In this document: positions 29,971 through 41,903 of the stretch, in pieces
Layout of the letters: the number at the start of each line of letters is the position of its first letter
How positions within the stretch are numbered: position 1 is the stretch's first letter
From: Ascarosepion bandense
Taxonomy: Eukaryota; Mollusca; Cephalopoda; Sepiida; Sepiidae
Reading direction: 5' to 3'
Length of the DNA stretch: 64,000 bases
Assembly: GCA_037127315.1 (NCBI GenBank)
Contig: JBBBDQ010001944.1
Span: 667,001 to 731,000, forward strand
Notes under the pieces: generated by a model
What the model was told of the DNA's origin: nothing
What the model saw: the letters and a program-made list of their open reading frames with translations, nothing else
Databases searched by the model: none
Program-made: the position numbers and the translations under genes

Positions 29971-31139
29971 CAAATGATTGCCAAAACTGCGATTATTGGA
30001 GATAGAAAAAAAACCAGTCTCACTATATTGGACAAAATTTTCCACGTCTTAAATAAACACAGCATAATAAATAAGTATTTTGTGAAAAACTGTTTAAAAA
30101 GAGATTTGATAAAACTCAATTGACTAAAACTAAATGTTTGATCAATGAATGGCGAAAATTTACTGCATGGAAATGGTTATTCTCGCTATTAATATTACAA
30201 TTTTTCGATGTAAATATTTACTAAATTTTACCTGGTTTGGTATGAGTGTATCATACTTGTTTTCTAAAGACGTTCAAACAAAATTTATCAGCGAATGACC
30301 TGCTAGATAAGCAATATAAAAATATACTTATGTTGATCTCATCTAAATGCTCTAAGGCAAACTCAGTCTTACTGCATTTGTAATGGTGGAGAAAGTTTTT
30401 ATTGTTTCAGATCGAATCGCTCCAGTGACATTTCTTTCCTTTCTTCTCCTCTTGGACATAGAGATTTCTTGTAGAGCCTAAGGCAACAGCCACACCCTGC
30501 GGTAGACGATTGTACTGGATTGAATTCCTAAAATTTTTCAAACATGTTTAGCATTCCGATTATCGCTATTTACCACACAATATGTTTAAAATATATCTAG
30601 ATATATATATCTAGATCAATGAGAAAGATTTGGATTCCTACATTTCACAAGGGCGTTTGAACAAACATGAACACAAAGGGCTCAGCCGGAATTTGAAATC
30701 GGATCTGCAGTCCCATTTTCTACAATGACAACCGTTACGAGACTTGTTTGTCTTGGGTATGACGATAAACTACATCCGATACCAAAACCTGTGATCGAAA
30801 TATTGGGCGTTTTGAGGAACATGGAAACACCTCTTAATTGCTGTTGTTCCCACGTTCAACCTGTCTCGAGGTTACAGATGTTCAAGTAGTGAATCCCCAA
30901 AACAAAAACAAAACAATATGAAAGTATTAAAATACATTTTTGCATTCTTGCAGTAGAAGTGCCATCAATTTCTTTATTGTGTAAAGAAAGTATCAACAAC
31001 ACATATTTATAGTAGAATGACTAACAATACGTATTTACAATAAAATGATCAACAATACATTTTATAGTAAAATGACCAACAGCACAAATATAATAGAATG
31101 ACCAGCGAGATATATTTATATTATAATTACCGACAATAC

Positions 31140-32072
31140 ATTGGGGTTATCGACAAAATCCAAAGGAGAATCTGTAATATCCGACCTGGTAGCTCTACTT
31201 CAGTCAATTTCTCACCAACGAGATTGTGATTTCCCTGGATCTCTTCTAAAAATATTTTCACAGCTTCCCCTCCGACTAAGATGCTCCATCTACACGAATT
31301 TACTCGATCAACATGACTAGCAGCAATGTCTCACCTTTTTACCGTCTAAATAGTTAAATGGAGGGATGTGCGTGGTGGCGCAGTGGATATCGACTCGGAA
31401 CGAAAAATCGGTAGAGCCGAGTTCGAATTCCAGTTGAATACATTGCATTCACTTACGCGCAAATACCCTCGGGAAAGGTATTAAACCGTCTATTTCTTCC
31501 AGTTATGGGTTAAATAACAGGACAGATTTGGTTCTATAGCCTTGGTCGGCAACCAGTCTACCGCAGAAAGCAATGGCAACCTACTGCGGGATAATCTTCT
31601 GCCCAGTCATTCATGTCTCTTTCGAGACATGATCGCCCAAGCGTGTATCACGTATGGCACTTAACTGACTGAAATAGTTAAATGTAACCGACACTTCTAT
31701 TATAACATTTTCTTTTCTTGCACTTCCCGTTCGTAGAATTCCCTTCCGCATACTTGCTTCTCTGATAGCTACAATTTCTAAAAATTTAAATGCAAAGTCA
31801 ATGACTATTTCTTAACTTCTTGCCTTCCATACTTCTCTTATCCTTTCCCTGACACTCCCTGTATCTTGTTCTTCTCTCTTTTCACTCTACTTCCATCTAA
31901 CTCAATGGACACCAGTATTTCCATCCTTCTCTTACTCATTCTCTGACACCCCTGTAACCTGATCCTCTTTCTATACGCTCTCTTCTTGCTTAACATTTCG
32001 CTTTCCTTATATGTAGCTCCTGTAAAACCAGTGGCTGTACTGAGTTCCTTCGGGTGAAACAATTATAAAAAA
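31140..32072 (+). mobile_element. LINE 3' end interrupted by a SINE
   Basis: 31140-31360 covers the RT C-terminal block (ATCTCTTCTAAAAATATTTT, encoding the FYKYFHS-like segment). 31685-32072 covers the ORF end and 3' UTR to GGGTGAAACAATTATAAAAA. The LINE lies within the minisatellite, whose units continue on both sides. It is much diverged from the 23.5-kb copy. Confidence 0.8.
31361..31671 (+). mobile_element. SINE-A copy with perfect 13-bp TSD
   Basis: Full-length plus-strand copy: GATGTGCGTGGTGGCGCAG head with box A, box B GAGTTCGAATTCC, body, 3' hairpin and ACTTAACTGACTG end. AAATAGTTAAATG is duplicated exactly at 31348-31360 and 31672-31684. This fixes the insert boundaries and shows the SINE is younger than the LINE. 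Confidence 0.9.
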
Positions 32073-32935
32073 AGTATGACCAACAAAATATAATTATAGT
32101 AGAATGACCAAGAATACCTATTTATATTAAAATGAAAAACAATAAACATTTACAGTAAAATGACCAACAATACATATTTAAATTAAAATGACAAACAATA
32201 TATATTTATATTAAAATGACGAACAATGCATATTTATATTAAAATGAGCAACAATATATATTTATATTAAAATTAAAAAGATATGTATTTAGAGTAAAAT
32301 GACAAACAATACATATTTATATTAAAATGACAAGCTATATATTTATAGTAAAATGAACAACAATACATATTTAAATTAACATGACCAACAATGCATATTT
32401 ATTTTGAAATGAGCAACAATATATATTTATATTAAAATGACAAACAATACATATTTATAATAAAATGACAAAGAATGAATATTTGTAATAAAATGACAAA
32501 CAATATATATTTGTATTAAAATAATCAGCAATACATATTTATAGTAAAATGAGCAACAATATATATTTATATTAAAATTACGAACTATAGATATTTATAT
32601 TAAAAGGACAAGCAATACATAATTATAATAAAATGACAAAAAATGAATACCTATGATAAAATGACAAACAATATATATTTGTAGCAAAAGGACAAACAAT
32701 GCATATTTATAGTAAAATGATTCAATTGCGTTCAAAATATACTGAAGACATACAATTTCGTTGAAACATATTTTGATTTGGATATTTAAAAAATTATAGA
32801 CGTTGATATACTGCTAGAATCATCAACCATTCAAACACAAGCTTATTATCTTATAATAATTGTCAGGTTTAATTCAATAGTATATGTAAAAATAATTATT
32901 CAAAAATACGTACATCGGTTACACATCCAAAATTG

Positions 32936-33299
32936 CAGGGCTTTTCAGTTCTTTGGTAACGGGTCTTTTAAGAATAATATTTTTCTCTAACTGGTTCTGA
33001 TTATCATTCATTTACAGATAAATAGCAAGAAACTCGATAAAGGAAAATAATGCTGTAATCGTTACTCTATTGGCAGAGCATAGTGGTTAAGAGATTGCTA
33101 AATTCGTGAAACTGCACGGTCCTTTGTTGTTAAACCTGGAAAAGACCTGGAATTCTTTGTTGCGGTTTCTACAGCAGGAACCAAATGTAATAATCTCAAA
33201 TGGAATAACTTTTTATCTAAAATTTAAATATGCTTAATACAATTTTATGGTTCAACTAAATATATATTTTAACACATTGAATTAAAGATAACATGTGTA
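32936..33299. other. Stretch without recognised features
   Basis: No signature recognised between the minisatellite element and further minisatellite-like units. Confidence 0.4.
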
Positions 33300-33445
33300 T
33301 TGGTCATTTTGCTTTAAAATACTTTGTTGGTAATTTTACTAATATAGATATTGTTGGGAATTTTACTATGAACAGATATTGTTGCTAATTTCAATATAAA
33401 TAGGTATTGTTGGTAATTTTAACATATAAAATGAATTGATAGTAT
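33300..33445 (-). repeat. Complemented units of the ~27-bp minisatellite
   Basis: GATATTGTTGGGAATTTTAC, GATATTGTTGCTAATTTCAA and AGGTATTGTTGGTAATTTTA repeat at ~30-bp spacing. Confidence 0.6.
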
Positions 33446-34324
33446 TTTTTCGATATTTCTTTAAGGATTAAGGTCAATGCTGCTAACTATAAGTAGGTAT
33501 TAGAGAGAGTTGCAAGACTTTGATAGACAGCGTGAGCAAAGGAAGAGAGTACATCCATCAACGTGACCCTGTGTCGTCTCTTACAGCCAAGATTACCCAA
33601 AAGAAGATGAGTTATAAATTCCTTATCAAGTCACAGCAAACTTGTGGATTCCTAGCTTCCCAAACCTGAGTGTTTGGACTATTACATGGGGCCGTTTTTG
33701 AGAGGGAAGTCAGTTAGCACTCCTTCAAAACTATAAAATCTTTTAAATTCGTACAGTCCACAAAATAGATGTAATTCAGACATGCTGACATTTCAGACAC
33801 CACAGTGAAGCAGTCATTAGTGTTAACGGATATTGATGAAATATTTTCAAAGTTATTCATGGTAATCCTTCAAATAAACCCCATCATTCATGACTATTGC
33901 GTCATTTATAAAATTCAAGCAAATATCTTCAAATTCTTTTTATCATTACGATTAATCAGACAATTAACCGATTATAGTTCAATTAATTCGCACATTATCA
34001 ACGAACACAACAATAAAAAACAAGAACAAATTCGATATTTTCATCTTTCACATAATAACAGAAAAAATACATGAAACAGTAGGACAGGAAACAATTAATA
34101 AAACGTTATCAATTTTAAGAACAAATATAATAAATAACTTTCCGTATGCTATTTTCTTTCGTGACTTTAGAAATTAATGACTCCCCACAGCTTCCTATCC
34201 TTTGTAGGTCATAGTAAAATTTATCTTTTTACAATCCCACCCACACACTGTTCTGTCATCCATTTATAAATATGTTAGTTGGACTAACGTTGTTAAATTC
34301 TGCCTTCCTTGCCTTCTTGGGCAC
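33446..34324. other. Stretch without recognised features
   Basis: An 89-codon plus-strand frame at 33805-34074 has no motif and AT-driven composition (Ile/Asn/Lys-rich). It is not called as a gene. Confidence 0.4.
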
Positions 34325-34470
34325 TTCGACATGGTGTAAGCACACTTGTCTCTCTAACAATTACAAATGAGTAGCGAGTTTGATCCTCATTGGGTACCCC
34401 ATACATTCAGGCTTGTGTCACATTCACGCTACGTTTAGAAAATAACCACTCTTATGTTCGCTATGTTCCG
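34325..34470 (+). mobile_element. SINE-C copy
   Basis: GTGTAAGCACACTTGTCTCT, ACAAATGAGTAGCGAGTTTG (box-B-like) and CATTGGGTACCCCATACATT parallel 27.6-27.75 kb. Confidence 0.5.
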
Positions 34471-34479
34471 CATGCATCA

Positions 34480-36830
34480 TATTCAGTAAATCCAAAAATC
34501 GGTAAGAGGCTGATAAGGCGATAATTAGACAGGACAGAGTTTTAAAAGCCAAGAACTACAGAGAAGAACTTCCAACAAGCAAGAAAACAAGAAGCAGCAA
34601 GTCAGTAGTTGTATAGTTTGAAGAGGACACGGGAGAGTTCAGAAACTGGAATTCCGTCAAATCCACTGAATTAATGGGAAACAAATTTAGATATTATGTT
34701 AGAGATTAGAGTAGGAGTTATGTGTACGTAAACCTGTTGAACCTCAGTTCCAGGTGTGAAGTTTGTTGTGGGTGCACCACATGAGTCAAATGCGGAGTTG
34801 GAAGAGAATTTACAAGCAAAGCACTCAACCTTGTCCGCTGTGGCAATGAGGACCTCCAATCTATTTAATAAATGAGTGGTCGAGGGTTTGATGTTGTTTA
34901 ACACAAATTTTCATAGCTGTCAAGTGTCTTTGAAGCCAAAGTTGCTATACGCCGCTTCATTCTCTTAGTAAACTACAGATTAGCATCATTTAGCATCCGC
35001 TTGTATTCATCACGAACAGAGACAAAAAGGTGCTTATTATTGTCAGACGGTTCGCTCTGTTAAATCCAGAAAAATTGTTTCCTGTGGAATATGGCGAACA
35101 AGCAAGCAGGAGAGAATCAAGGGGGTAAATTAGGTTTAAGTCAGAACTTTCTGGTTTGTATAAAAGCATCGATATCAGGTTTCACCTAGAATTGGACCTC
35201 AGAGGCGAATTCTTCAACGGCAAACTAAACACTTTGCTACAAAGGATAACACAAAGGAAATTGTGGAATGCATCCTAGTCTACTCTTTGATAGCAGTAAG
35301 ATGTTCTGCTAATAGGAGTTTCCTGGGGTAAAAAGAGTGGAAAAAGGTATTGACGGAATCTTCAGCATGATTTGAGTTACCAAGGAAACAGAGCAGCATG
35401 GCATGGCATGGCTAAAGTTAGGGATAGAAGTGAAGTAGAGAGTTAGAAGAGAAGCTTCTTCTTCAGGCATACCTCGGAGATGCGTGGGGAAAGCCACCGC
35501 TTGCGCGAGAGACAGAGTGTTTGAGAAGTTAAGGGTATTGACGTCAGCAAGATCGGTGACAGATTCTTTCATCCACTTGGCATTAGTCGGCATTGAAGTT
35601 ACCAAACACAAATATATTAGCAAACGTTGACAAGAAAATGACCTTGTCTACATTATCAGAAATACTCTCTGGCAATGACAAGCTAAGTGAATTTAGTAGA
35701 GAGAGACGGAGACACATGTAAGAATGGTCAGAAAATTCAAGAGAAATCACCCTAGACAGAAGGAGATGTTCGCTAACATAAACACCTAGACCAGGCATGT
35801 GAATATTAGAGTGTTTCCTAATGCTCTAGAGTAGTATTCTCACTGAAGGTTATAATCGTGCTACGTCGGTTTCTAATCGACTTAACGCGCACAAAATGTT
35901 ACGAACTTTATAATCTTTCACTGAAAGCTGACTCCTTAGTATTCGGCTAACGGTCGTCTAATATCAATTGCCTAGTAGTTCTATTGAACTTCAATAGAAC
36001 TCTAAAGAACTCTTATGAAGTTCCCAAGAACTCCTAACTTCTAGAATTTCCTGTTAAATTTTATTAATATAGGAGAGAGAGTCCATTATCTTGAGGAATA
36101 GGTGTGTTTGCCCATAAAACCTAAAGAGGGAAAGGTAACCAAGAATCGAGAAATTAAGTGAGGGGAAAGTTGGGGTACGTTTGGTTTTGCATAGCGCTAG
36201 GATGTCTGGGGATCTCTCGTGGAGGAAAGTTATCAAACTGAAAAAGTTTATACGTATACGACGGATGTTGGAGCAAGAAATGCTAAGGTGTTTAGATGAT
36301 TTTTATTTGGCTTGTTTAGTTTTGTAAGTTTGGAGGTGAATGTTCATTCTTCGGGCATATTGGTAAAGAGAGGCCCCTAGTAGTGCTAGCAGACGATGAT
36401 CGACTGCGACATTTGTAGGAAGAAAACTGACGATGACTGCAGCATATTGTGGTCTCAGGGATGACTACCGGCAGCGCTTGAAAAGACATCTACCCATGTG
36501 TGTCATGACATTATTATGCAACTGTTGAACAATTTAGCCGCTTTAGTTATCTCGCAAGAGTTAGGGCTCCTAATTACCAGTCAGAAGCAACAACAAGAAA
36601 TCTTCCAACCCGGTAGGAAAAGACCTTACTACCGTCCAAACCCACTACATAGAATTCCCGAGAACACCACTATTAAAGGCCTCGTAGAGGAAAATATCTG
36701 GGAATCCCTTTCCTAAACGGGAACAAAGAGATGACTGTCTACTCCTGTTCAAGAGAAGAGTGTGGATATGTACCGGGCGATAGTAGGATCTATTTACTTC
36801 AACTGAAAAAGAATTACCAAGTTAAATTCA
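34480..36830 (-). mobile_element. LINE copy with 5' end and endonuclease but no RT C-terminus or 3' tail
   Basis: Reading right to left: a 5'-end monomer (36640-36815, with AACGGGAACAAAGAGATGA and ACCGGGCGATAGTAGGA), a 5' leader, then endonuclease remnants. These are SPDILALCKT (~36200), a block ending TFANIFVFGNFNAD (~35600) and WMKESVTDLADVNTLNFSNT (~35550). Linker-like LLNRLEVLIATADKVECFAC and VHITPTLISNIISK lie near 34.7-34.85 kb, and the copy stops around 34485 in the N-terminal RT (complement of ACCGATTTTTGG). A ~240-bp unrelated block lies at about 35815-36060. Loss of the 3' side is the reverse of normal LINE truncation and implies deletion. Confidence 0.75.
35815..36060. other. ~240-bp block absent from the homologous LINE
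   Basis: The LINE copy at 47.6-50.9 kb has no counterpart to this stretch, which holds a near-palindrome AGTTCTATTGA-ACT-TCAATAGAACT and several GAACT repeats. It is an insertion or a highly diverged segment. No TSD was recognised. Confidence 0.45.
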
Positions 36831-36859
36831 GGAGATCGGTTATTCATTTATCTATATCT

Positions 36860-37685
36860 ACAAAAGGCAAGATGTTTGTATGTCTGTCTGTCTGCCTGTC
36901 CTATTTACAAAGCTACAATTCTTATCCGATTCTCACCGAACTTCACACACATATTCTTTAGGCATCTGGTCACGTCATGGGCTACTTATTTTTTCCGATC
37001 CCCCTACCCCGATATCCGATCAGGTTGATCATGATCAGAATTTCAGCCTTTTTATAGTGGCTTTGCTGCAGAATTGATAAAATAATAGTTTCTAGTCTCA
37101 AACATTAGTAGATCTTCTCAAACAACTCATTTTCACCGATATCGGAATTTGATACCCCCGATATTCTATCGAATCTGATCGAAAACCGATATTCAGCCAT
37201 CAATATGGCTCATTTTCTCTAATTTTACTCCTGATGGGTACGATAAGTTTTCATGGACTTACTTAGATTAGTTTATCCTTGGATAACATATTTGACTCCA
37301 ATATTAGAAATCGATACCCTATCCTATTGCGTCTGATAAAAATCAGGTTTTCAGTAATTTATTTTGGTTTTTGCTTCGGGTTGTGTTATAAGTAGGTATA
37401 CTTGTAGTTCTTAATCTCAGCCATGGTACTATTTACTCAGATGACTTATTTAACCTTCAAAATTTAGTTTACGATGGAAAACTTATTTGACATCGATACC
37501 GGAATTCAAAATTTGACTTACATCCATTCATTTTTCTTTAAATCTACGGTTTCGCTTTGAATGAAAATAACTATTGCTTTTTAGTTTTTCGTGCAAACGT
37601 CCAAAGAGTTTGAGTTACAGGACTATGGATTAGTTTTAAAGCTTTCATTACACCGGAGCAACGCCGGGCTATACTGCTAGTTAGA
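36860..37685 (+). mobile_element. Repeat family R, longest copy
   Basis: Starts CTACAAAAGGCAAGATGTTT, includes ATCCGATTCTCACCGAACTT and GGTTTTTGCTTCGGGTT, and ends GGAGCAACGCCGGGCTATAC and TGCTAGTTAG. It carries ~500 bp missing from shorter copies. There is no internal (TA)n here and no protein domain recognised. Confidence 0.75.
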
Positions 37686-37924
37686 GGATCAAAACCGGCA
37701 GAGAAGTACCTCTGAATAAACAAAGATAACAATGTAGCTGTTGAGTATTAGTGAGTTACCGGGAAAGTGAAGTTAATCCATTCTACGAGAATATTCAGCG
37801 CTTTTGGCAGATCAAATCAGCGGAAACGAGTCAAGCTAAATAAAAATTTAATTTAAACAATCCTATGTATGTTCAAGCCGCATGCAATCTAGGTGGGTTG
37901 AGCCAGCTTCCTCCCCGACAGAGA
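37686..37924. other. Stretch without recognised features
   Basis: No signature recognised. Confidence 0.4.
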
Positions 37925-38258
37925 ACATTTCATTGGGATTTGTTTAAAAGCAGGGTCTCAAGTCCTATCCTGTTATTTAACCCATAACTGGAGGGAAGGG
38001 ACGGATTAATACCTTTCCCAAGGGCACTAGCATGTAAGTGAATGCAGGGCATTCAACTAAAATTCGAAATCGGCTAACCGATTTCTCTTTCCGAACCGAC
38101 ATCCCCTGCACCACAACGCACACCCGTCAATAAACGCTTACAGCACCTGTAATTCCCAAGTGGTTACCCATCTAAGTACTGAACAGGCTCAACGTTGCTT
38201 CACTTCAGTGATCGAACGAGAACCGGTGTATTCAACGTGATATGAGCGTAAGCAACCC
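37925..38258 (-). mobile_element. Composite 5S rRNA-tRNA SINE, copy 1
   Basis: On the minus strand a 5S rRNA-like module comes first (38131-38256: CACGTTGAATACACCGG, ACTGAAGTGAAGCAACGTTG, GATGGGTAACCACTTGGGAA, GGTGCTGTAAGCG). It joins through ATTGACGGGTGTGCG to a SINE-A-like tRNA head and body (37960-38128), ending at AACAGGATAGGAC with AAACAAATCCCAATGAAA beyond. The same join occurs at 54.8 and 58.0 kb. The 5S internal promoter elements and the tRNA A/B boxes are both present. Confidence 0.8.
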
Positions 38259-38499
38259 TATGTATATAACAAGCTGGCTAACGTGGGAGCGGCCCGTCGG
38301 AAAATACGAGGTGGGAATAGTAGAAAAACCCTTACAAAAAAGAAAAGTGAAAAGAGGTTCATTTAAAAATGTATATTAAAACGTAAATTTAGAAGGGGAA
38401 AACTAAATATCAAAGAGACAGAGCGAAGAAAAAAGAGAAAAAAGTACATGAAAAAAACATTAAAAACAGATCTCTGAAAAATTGTAATGTCTCGTTTCA

Positions 38500-39075
38500 T
38501 AAAAGAAAAGAAAAAACAAACAATTTCGAGATCTAAGTCTTGACAGGATTCTTCATTTGCGGCTTCAATCTGAACAATATAATAAACGCAGATGATACAG
38601 TGCTCATAGCAGACAAAGAAAATAAACCACAACATGTCCTGCGGAAGATCGCTAAAAAAAGCAGAAAGAAAAGGCTACATATGAACTAAAGAAAACGGAA
38701 TGCATGGTCATAAGTAAAAAGAGGAGGCCAAAATGATAACTACAGGCCGGTGATACTAAAATCAATCAGGTTCAGACATTCAAATACCCGGAAGTGTTCT
38801 AACAGAAAGCGGAAAATGTGGCACTGACATCCAAAGGCGTATTGATATAATCAAGAATACATTCAAGAAGCTGATTGGAGTATTGAGAGGCCAAAAAAAT
38901 TCGTTGGAAACGAAGCAGAGATTTTGGGTCGTTATATGATGCTTGACCTTCAATATAACAGCAAATGCAATCTCATTAAAGATAAAGAAAAGACTTAAAG
39001 CAATTGAAATGTGGTTCTACAGAAGGATGCTGAACATGTGAGCAACGGCGAGGTTTTCGAGAAGAAATGAAAAGG
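38500..39075 (+). mobile_element. RTE-type RT fragment
   Basis: Broken frames read FICGFNLNNIINADDTVLIA (catalytic ADD intact, ~38560), ECMVISKKRRPK, VLTESGKCGTDIQRRIDIIK, SLETKQRFWV and IEMWFYRRMLN. No 3' tail. Closest internal relatives are at 51.1 and 54.2 kb. Confidence 0.75.
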
Positions 39076-39235
39076 AAACATTTACAGTATTTACATTATT
39101 CAGACTATTGTTCTCATCTTTGTTGCCATTTCTACGACGTTTCAGCCGATGCACGATCCGGCCTTCCTCAGGTGGTAGGAATGTCGAACAAAACACTTTA
39201 TTACAATCACTGGAATAACGCATTGTAATATAAAA
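39076..39235 (+). repeat. Arm of a foldback-type repeat
   Basis: TATTTACATTATTCAGACTA, TTGTTGCCATTTCTACGACG, TTTCAGCCGATGCACGATCC and CTTCCTCAGGTGG. Related sequences are at 60.89-60.97 kb and, complemented, 53.96-54.04 and 61.11-61.19 kb. Confidence 0.55.
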
Positions 39236-39420
39236 TAATATTTTCGATATTTATCGGGGGTACCTCGACACAAACCTAGCTAAGAACATTCGCAGGCGCT
39301 TATAGTACAACTGTGTAAATTTTCAAGAAAATCGGTTGAGCCGTTTTGGAGTCTATAGGTAACGGACACACACACACAGACAAAGTTCCGTTTATAAATA
39401 AGTTTATATTAGATTCTAGG
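39236..39420 (-). mobile_element. Repeat family R, short fragment
   Basis: GATATTTATCGGGGGTACCT to GTTTATAAATAAGTTTATAT. Only the half bearing AAATCGGTTGAGCCGTTTTG is kept. Confidence 0.8.
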
Positions 39421-39589
39421 GAGATTAATATTTTTTTATTAAAGTCTGAAGAAAGGACAGACTATCAATTGTTTTTAGACAGAATATCTGGTCGTTAGCA
39501 AAATTAACAGACCAAGATGCGAGCTATGAAATGAAGCCGCCAGAATCAAACAAAAACAAATTTATGGATTTGAAAAATATGTTTTAAAC

Positions 39590-40135
39590 TTCTTTTTTTT
39601 TTATTTTTTTTTTATAAGCGTTTCACCCCGAGCAAGGCATGTCACTGCCACTACTGTGCAGGGGGCTACGTAGAGTGGAGAAAGGCTGATTAAATATAGG
39701 AAATAACAAAGGGTGGGTGATAGGCGGGTGAGGATACCGAGAATGAGGGTTGGGTAGATGAGAGTGTTCTGAGAATAGTTGGGAGTTAGTGTGATAGGAG
39801 GTGTCTATTGACCCTACATTTAAACACCTGGAGATTGTAACTGTCGGGAAAGCAGACTTGTGGAAGGGAGTTCCACAGGCGGGAAGCGCGAGAAAAGAAG
39901 CTGTTGGAGTAGAATTTACGGTTACATCTTATTTGTTTAACTGTAAAAGGGTGGGACCTAGTTGCTAATCTAGTATCTCGTGTAAATTCGTGCTTAGGCG
40001 GCACCAGTGATCTAAGCTCATCGGAGCAGAAGCCATGAAAGTACTTGTAGAAGAGGCACAGGGAAGCTACATCACGCCGGTGTGAGAGCGGCTGCAGCCG
40101 GTCTGCCAAGTCAGTATCAACCACGTTGAGATTTA
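39590..40135 (-). mobile_element. LINE 3' end with readable RT C-terminus
   Basis: Complemented tail at the left (GCGTTTCACCCCGAGCAAGG). Minus-strand codons 40124 to 39786 read VDTDLADRLQPLSHRRDVAS, LCLFYKYFHGFCSDELRSLV and RASRLWNSLPQVCFPDSYN, ending CRVNRHLLSH, which is nearly the same C-terminus as the 4.7-5.85 kb copy. Confidence 0.85.
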
Positions 40136-40484
40136 TTTAAATATATTATCAATTAGTCTTCAAATTTATGTGACGTATCTTTTCAGGACTTGGTTGGTCA
40201 TTGCCTTCCACAACTTTCTGTTATTTCTTGGAGGTGCCCTATTCCCACTTTCAGCAATAGAAGGTGATTTAGGCTAGAATGTGCGGGTGATTTAATTGAT
40301 AATGGCTCAGAATTGGTAATCAGCAAGCTGAGTTCCAATTCTTGTTGGGTTCGTCATATTCATTTACGTGCAAAAACTTCTGATAAAGTTATGAACCTGT
40401 CTATTCTTCACCTAGATAAGGGCTAATTAGTTTAACTATTTTTATCCCTAAACCGTTATTAACCGAAAAAATAATCTAAAAATA

Positions 40485-40530
40485 TTAACTGGCTTTAAAT
40501 AACCTGCAAAGCGTTGATAAACCGTAAGAA
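40485..40530 (+). mobile_element. Fragment of composite-SINE 3' region
   Basis: AACTGGCTTTAAATAACCTG and GCGTTGATAAACCGTAA parallel the 3' region at 55.23-55.27 kb (AGTTGGCATTAAATAACCTG). Confidence 0.45.
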
Positions 40531-40541
40531 AATAATTCATT

Positions 40542-40828
40542 GAGTCAATTAAGTGACATAAGTGATATACGCTTGTGCGATCATGTCTCGAAAGAGACAT
40601 GACTGATTGGGCAGAGGATTATCTAGCAGTAGGTTGCCATTACTTTCTGCGATACACTGACTGCCAGCCAAGGCTACAGAACCCAATCTTTTTTTAGGGA
40701 TGAGACGGATTATTACCCCTCCCATGGTTATTTGAGCGTAAGTGTATACAAGAAATTCAACTGGAAATTCGAACTCGGCTCTCTGATTTCTCGTTCCGAG
40801 CCAATATCCATTGCACCACAACGCACAT
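40542..40828 (-). mobile_element. SINE-A copy with small internal deletion
   Basis: Right edge CATTGCACCACAACGCACAT is the complemented head. About 20 bp around the AACCCATAACTGG block is missing near 40695. The 3' hairpin CATGTCTC-GAAA-GAGACATG is intact. Confidence 0.85.
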
Positions 40829-40879
40829 TCTTAGTCAATCGAATTAGTCAATCAATATTTTCACTCTCCAGAATTTAGT

Positions 40880-41360
40880 AAAATGTAACACAGAAATCTG
40901 AACACCCCTTGAAACAAAGAAAAATATTTTTTATAAACTAAGCAAAATATTCAAAGGCAGATAAAATTCGTTGGAAACAAAGAGTACTGAATTGCTATTT
41001 CGTATCTATCCTCCAACATGCCAGTGATCGCTGGACTGTATCTTCACAGATGGAAATTGACGTCACGGGCATGTTGAGAATAACATGGAACTTGACATGT
41101 GAGCAATGAGGATGTTTTAAGAAAAAATGGAAACAAAAGAGGATACAATTAGATTAAGAATGAGACACATAATGAGGACAATAGCTTGGAGGATTTGGCT
41201 CTCACAGACCATATTGAAGGCAACATATGAAAAGACCTCAACTGAAGTGATTGGATGACGTTACTTGGATTGGGACAAATGGTAAATGTTCTCAGGACTT
41301 CGAAGGATCAGAAGTAAGGGTTAGTAACGATCACGCACGTCCTGAATGTATCCGACACAA
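40880..41360 (+). mobile_element. RTE-type C-terminal fragment, heavily decayed
   Basis: Blocks parallel to other RTE copies: TCGTTGGAAACAAAGAGTAC, GTGAGCAATGAGGATGTTTT, GAAGGCAACATATGAAAAGA and AGTAAGGGTTAGTAACGATC. No continuous frame remains. Confidence 0.6.
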
Positions 41361-41611
41361 AAGAAAAAAGGAAATAAAGAGATTCGAAATAGTTACGTAT
41401 CCGCTTAGACAACTGATATTCTAATTAGATGTTTCTAGAAATTTCTGTTTTTTTTATGCTTTATACTTCAACAGCATCAAATTACATTTATCTGTAGATT
41501 AGGTTACTAAATCTCGTTAACAACGTTGCATCGAGCTTATCATGGAATCCTTATAAGCAATCTCTTTTCTGGAAAACTAATGCAAAGACTATCTTGCAGG
41601 TAATATTATCA

Positions 41612-41867
41612 ACTAGCAGTATAGCCCAGCGTTGCTCGGGTGTAACGAAAGCATTAAAACTAATCCATGGTCCTGGCGCTCAGACACTTTGGACGTTGGT
41701 ACAAAAGACTAAAAAGCAATAGTTGTTTCCAGTTAAAGCGAAACCGTAGATTGACAGAAAAATGAATAGATGTAAGTCACATTTTGAAGTTTGGTGAGAA
41801 TCGGATAAAATTGTGGATTTTTATAAAGGACATGCAGACAGATAAACAGACACACACACAAACATCT

Positions 41868-41903
<36 letters not shown>

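Larger units (their letters stand above)
30770..32935 (+). repeat. Minisatellite-bearing repeat element, invaded by LINE and SINE
   Basis: The left block 30770-30960 (ATGGAAACACCTCTTAATTG, CTGTTGTTCCCACG, AATATGAAAGTATTAAAATA) resembles 45015-45160 on the minus strand. A ~27-bp tandem array follows at 30985-31140 and 32075-32735, with core ACAATACATATTTATATTAA and AATGAC. The right block 32700-32935 is the inverted counterpart of 23265-23500. Conserved ends around a variable minisatellite suggest a non-autonomous DNA element, perhaps Helitron-like. No ends or TSDs could be fixed. Confidence 0.55.

Noticed and set aside
29866..30123. 85-codon hydrophobic frame as a membrane peptide
   Set aside because: Overlaps minisatellite units and has a frame on the opposite strand of similar length.
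33805..34074. 89-codon frame as a small protein
   Set aside because: Ile/Asn/Lys-rich, AT-driven, no motif, no splice or promoter support.
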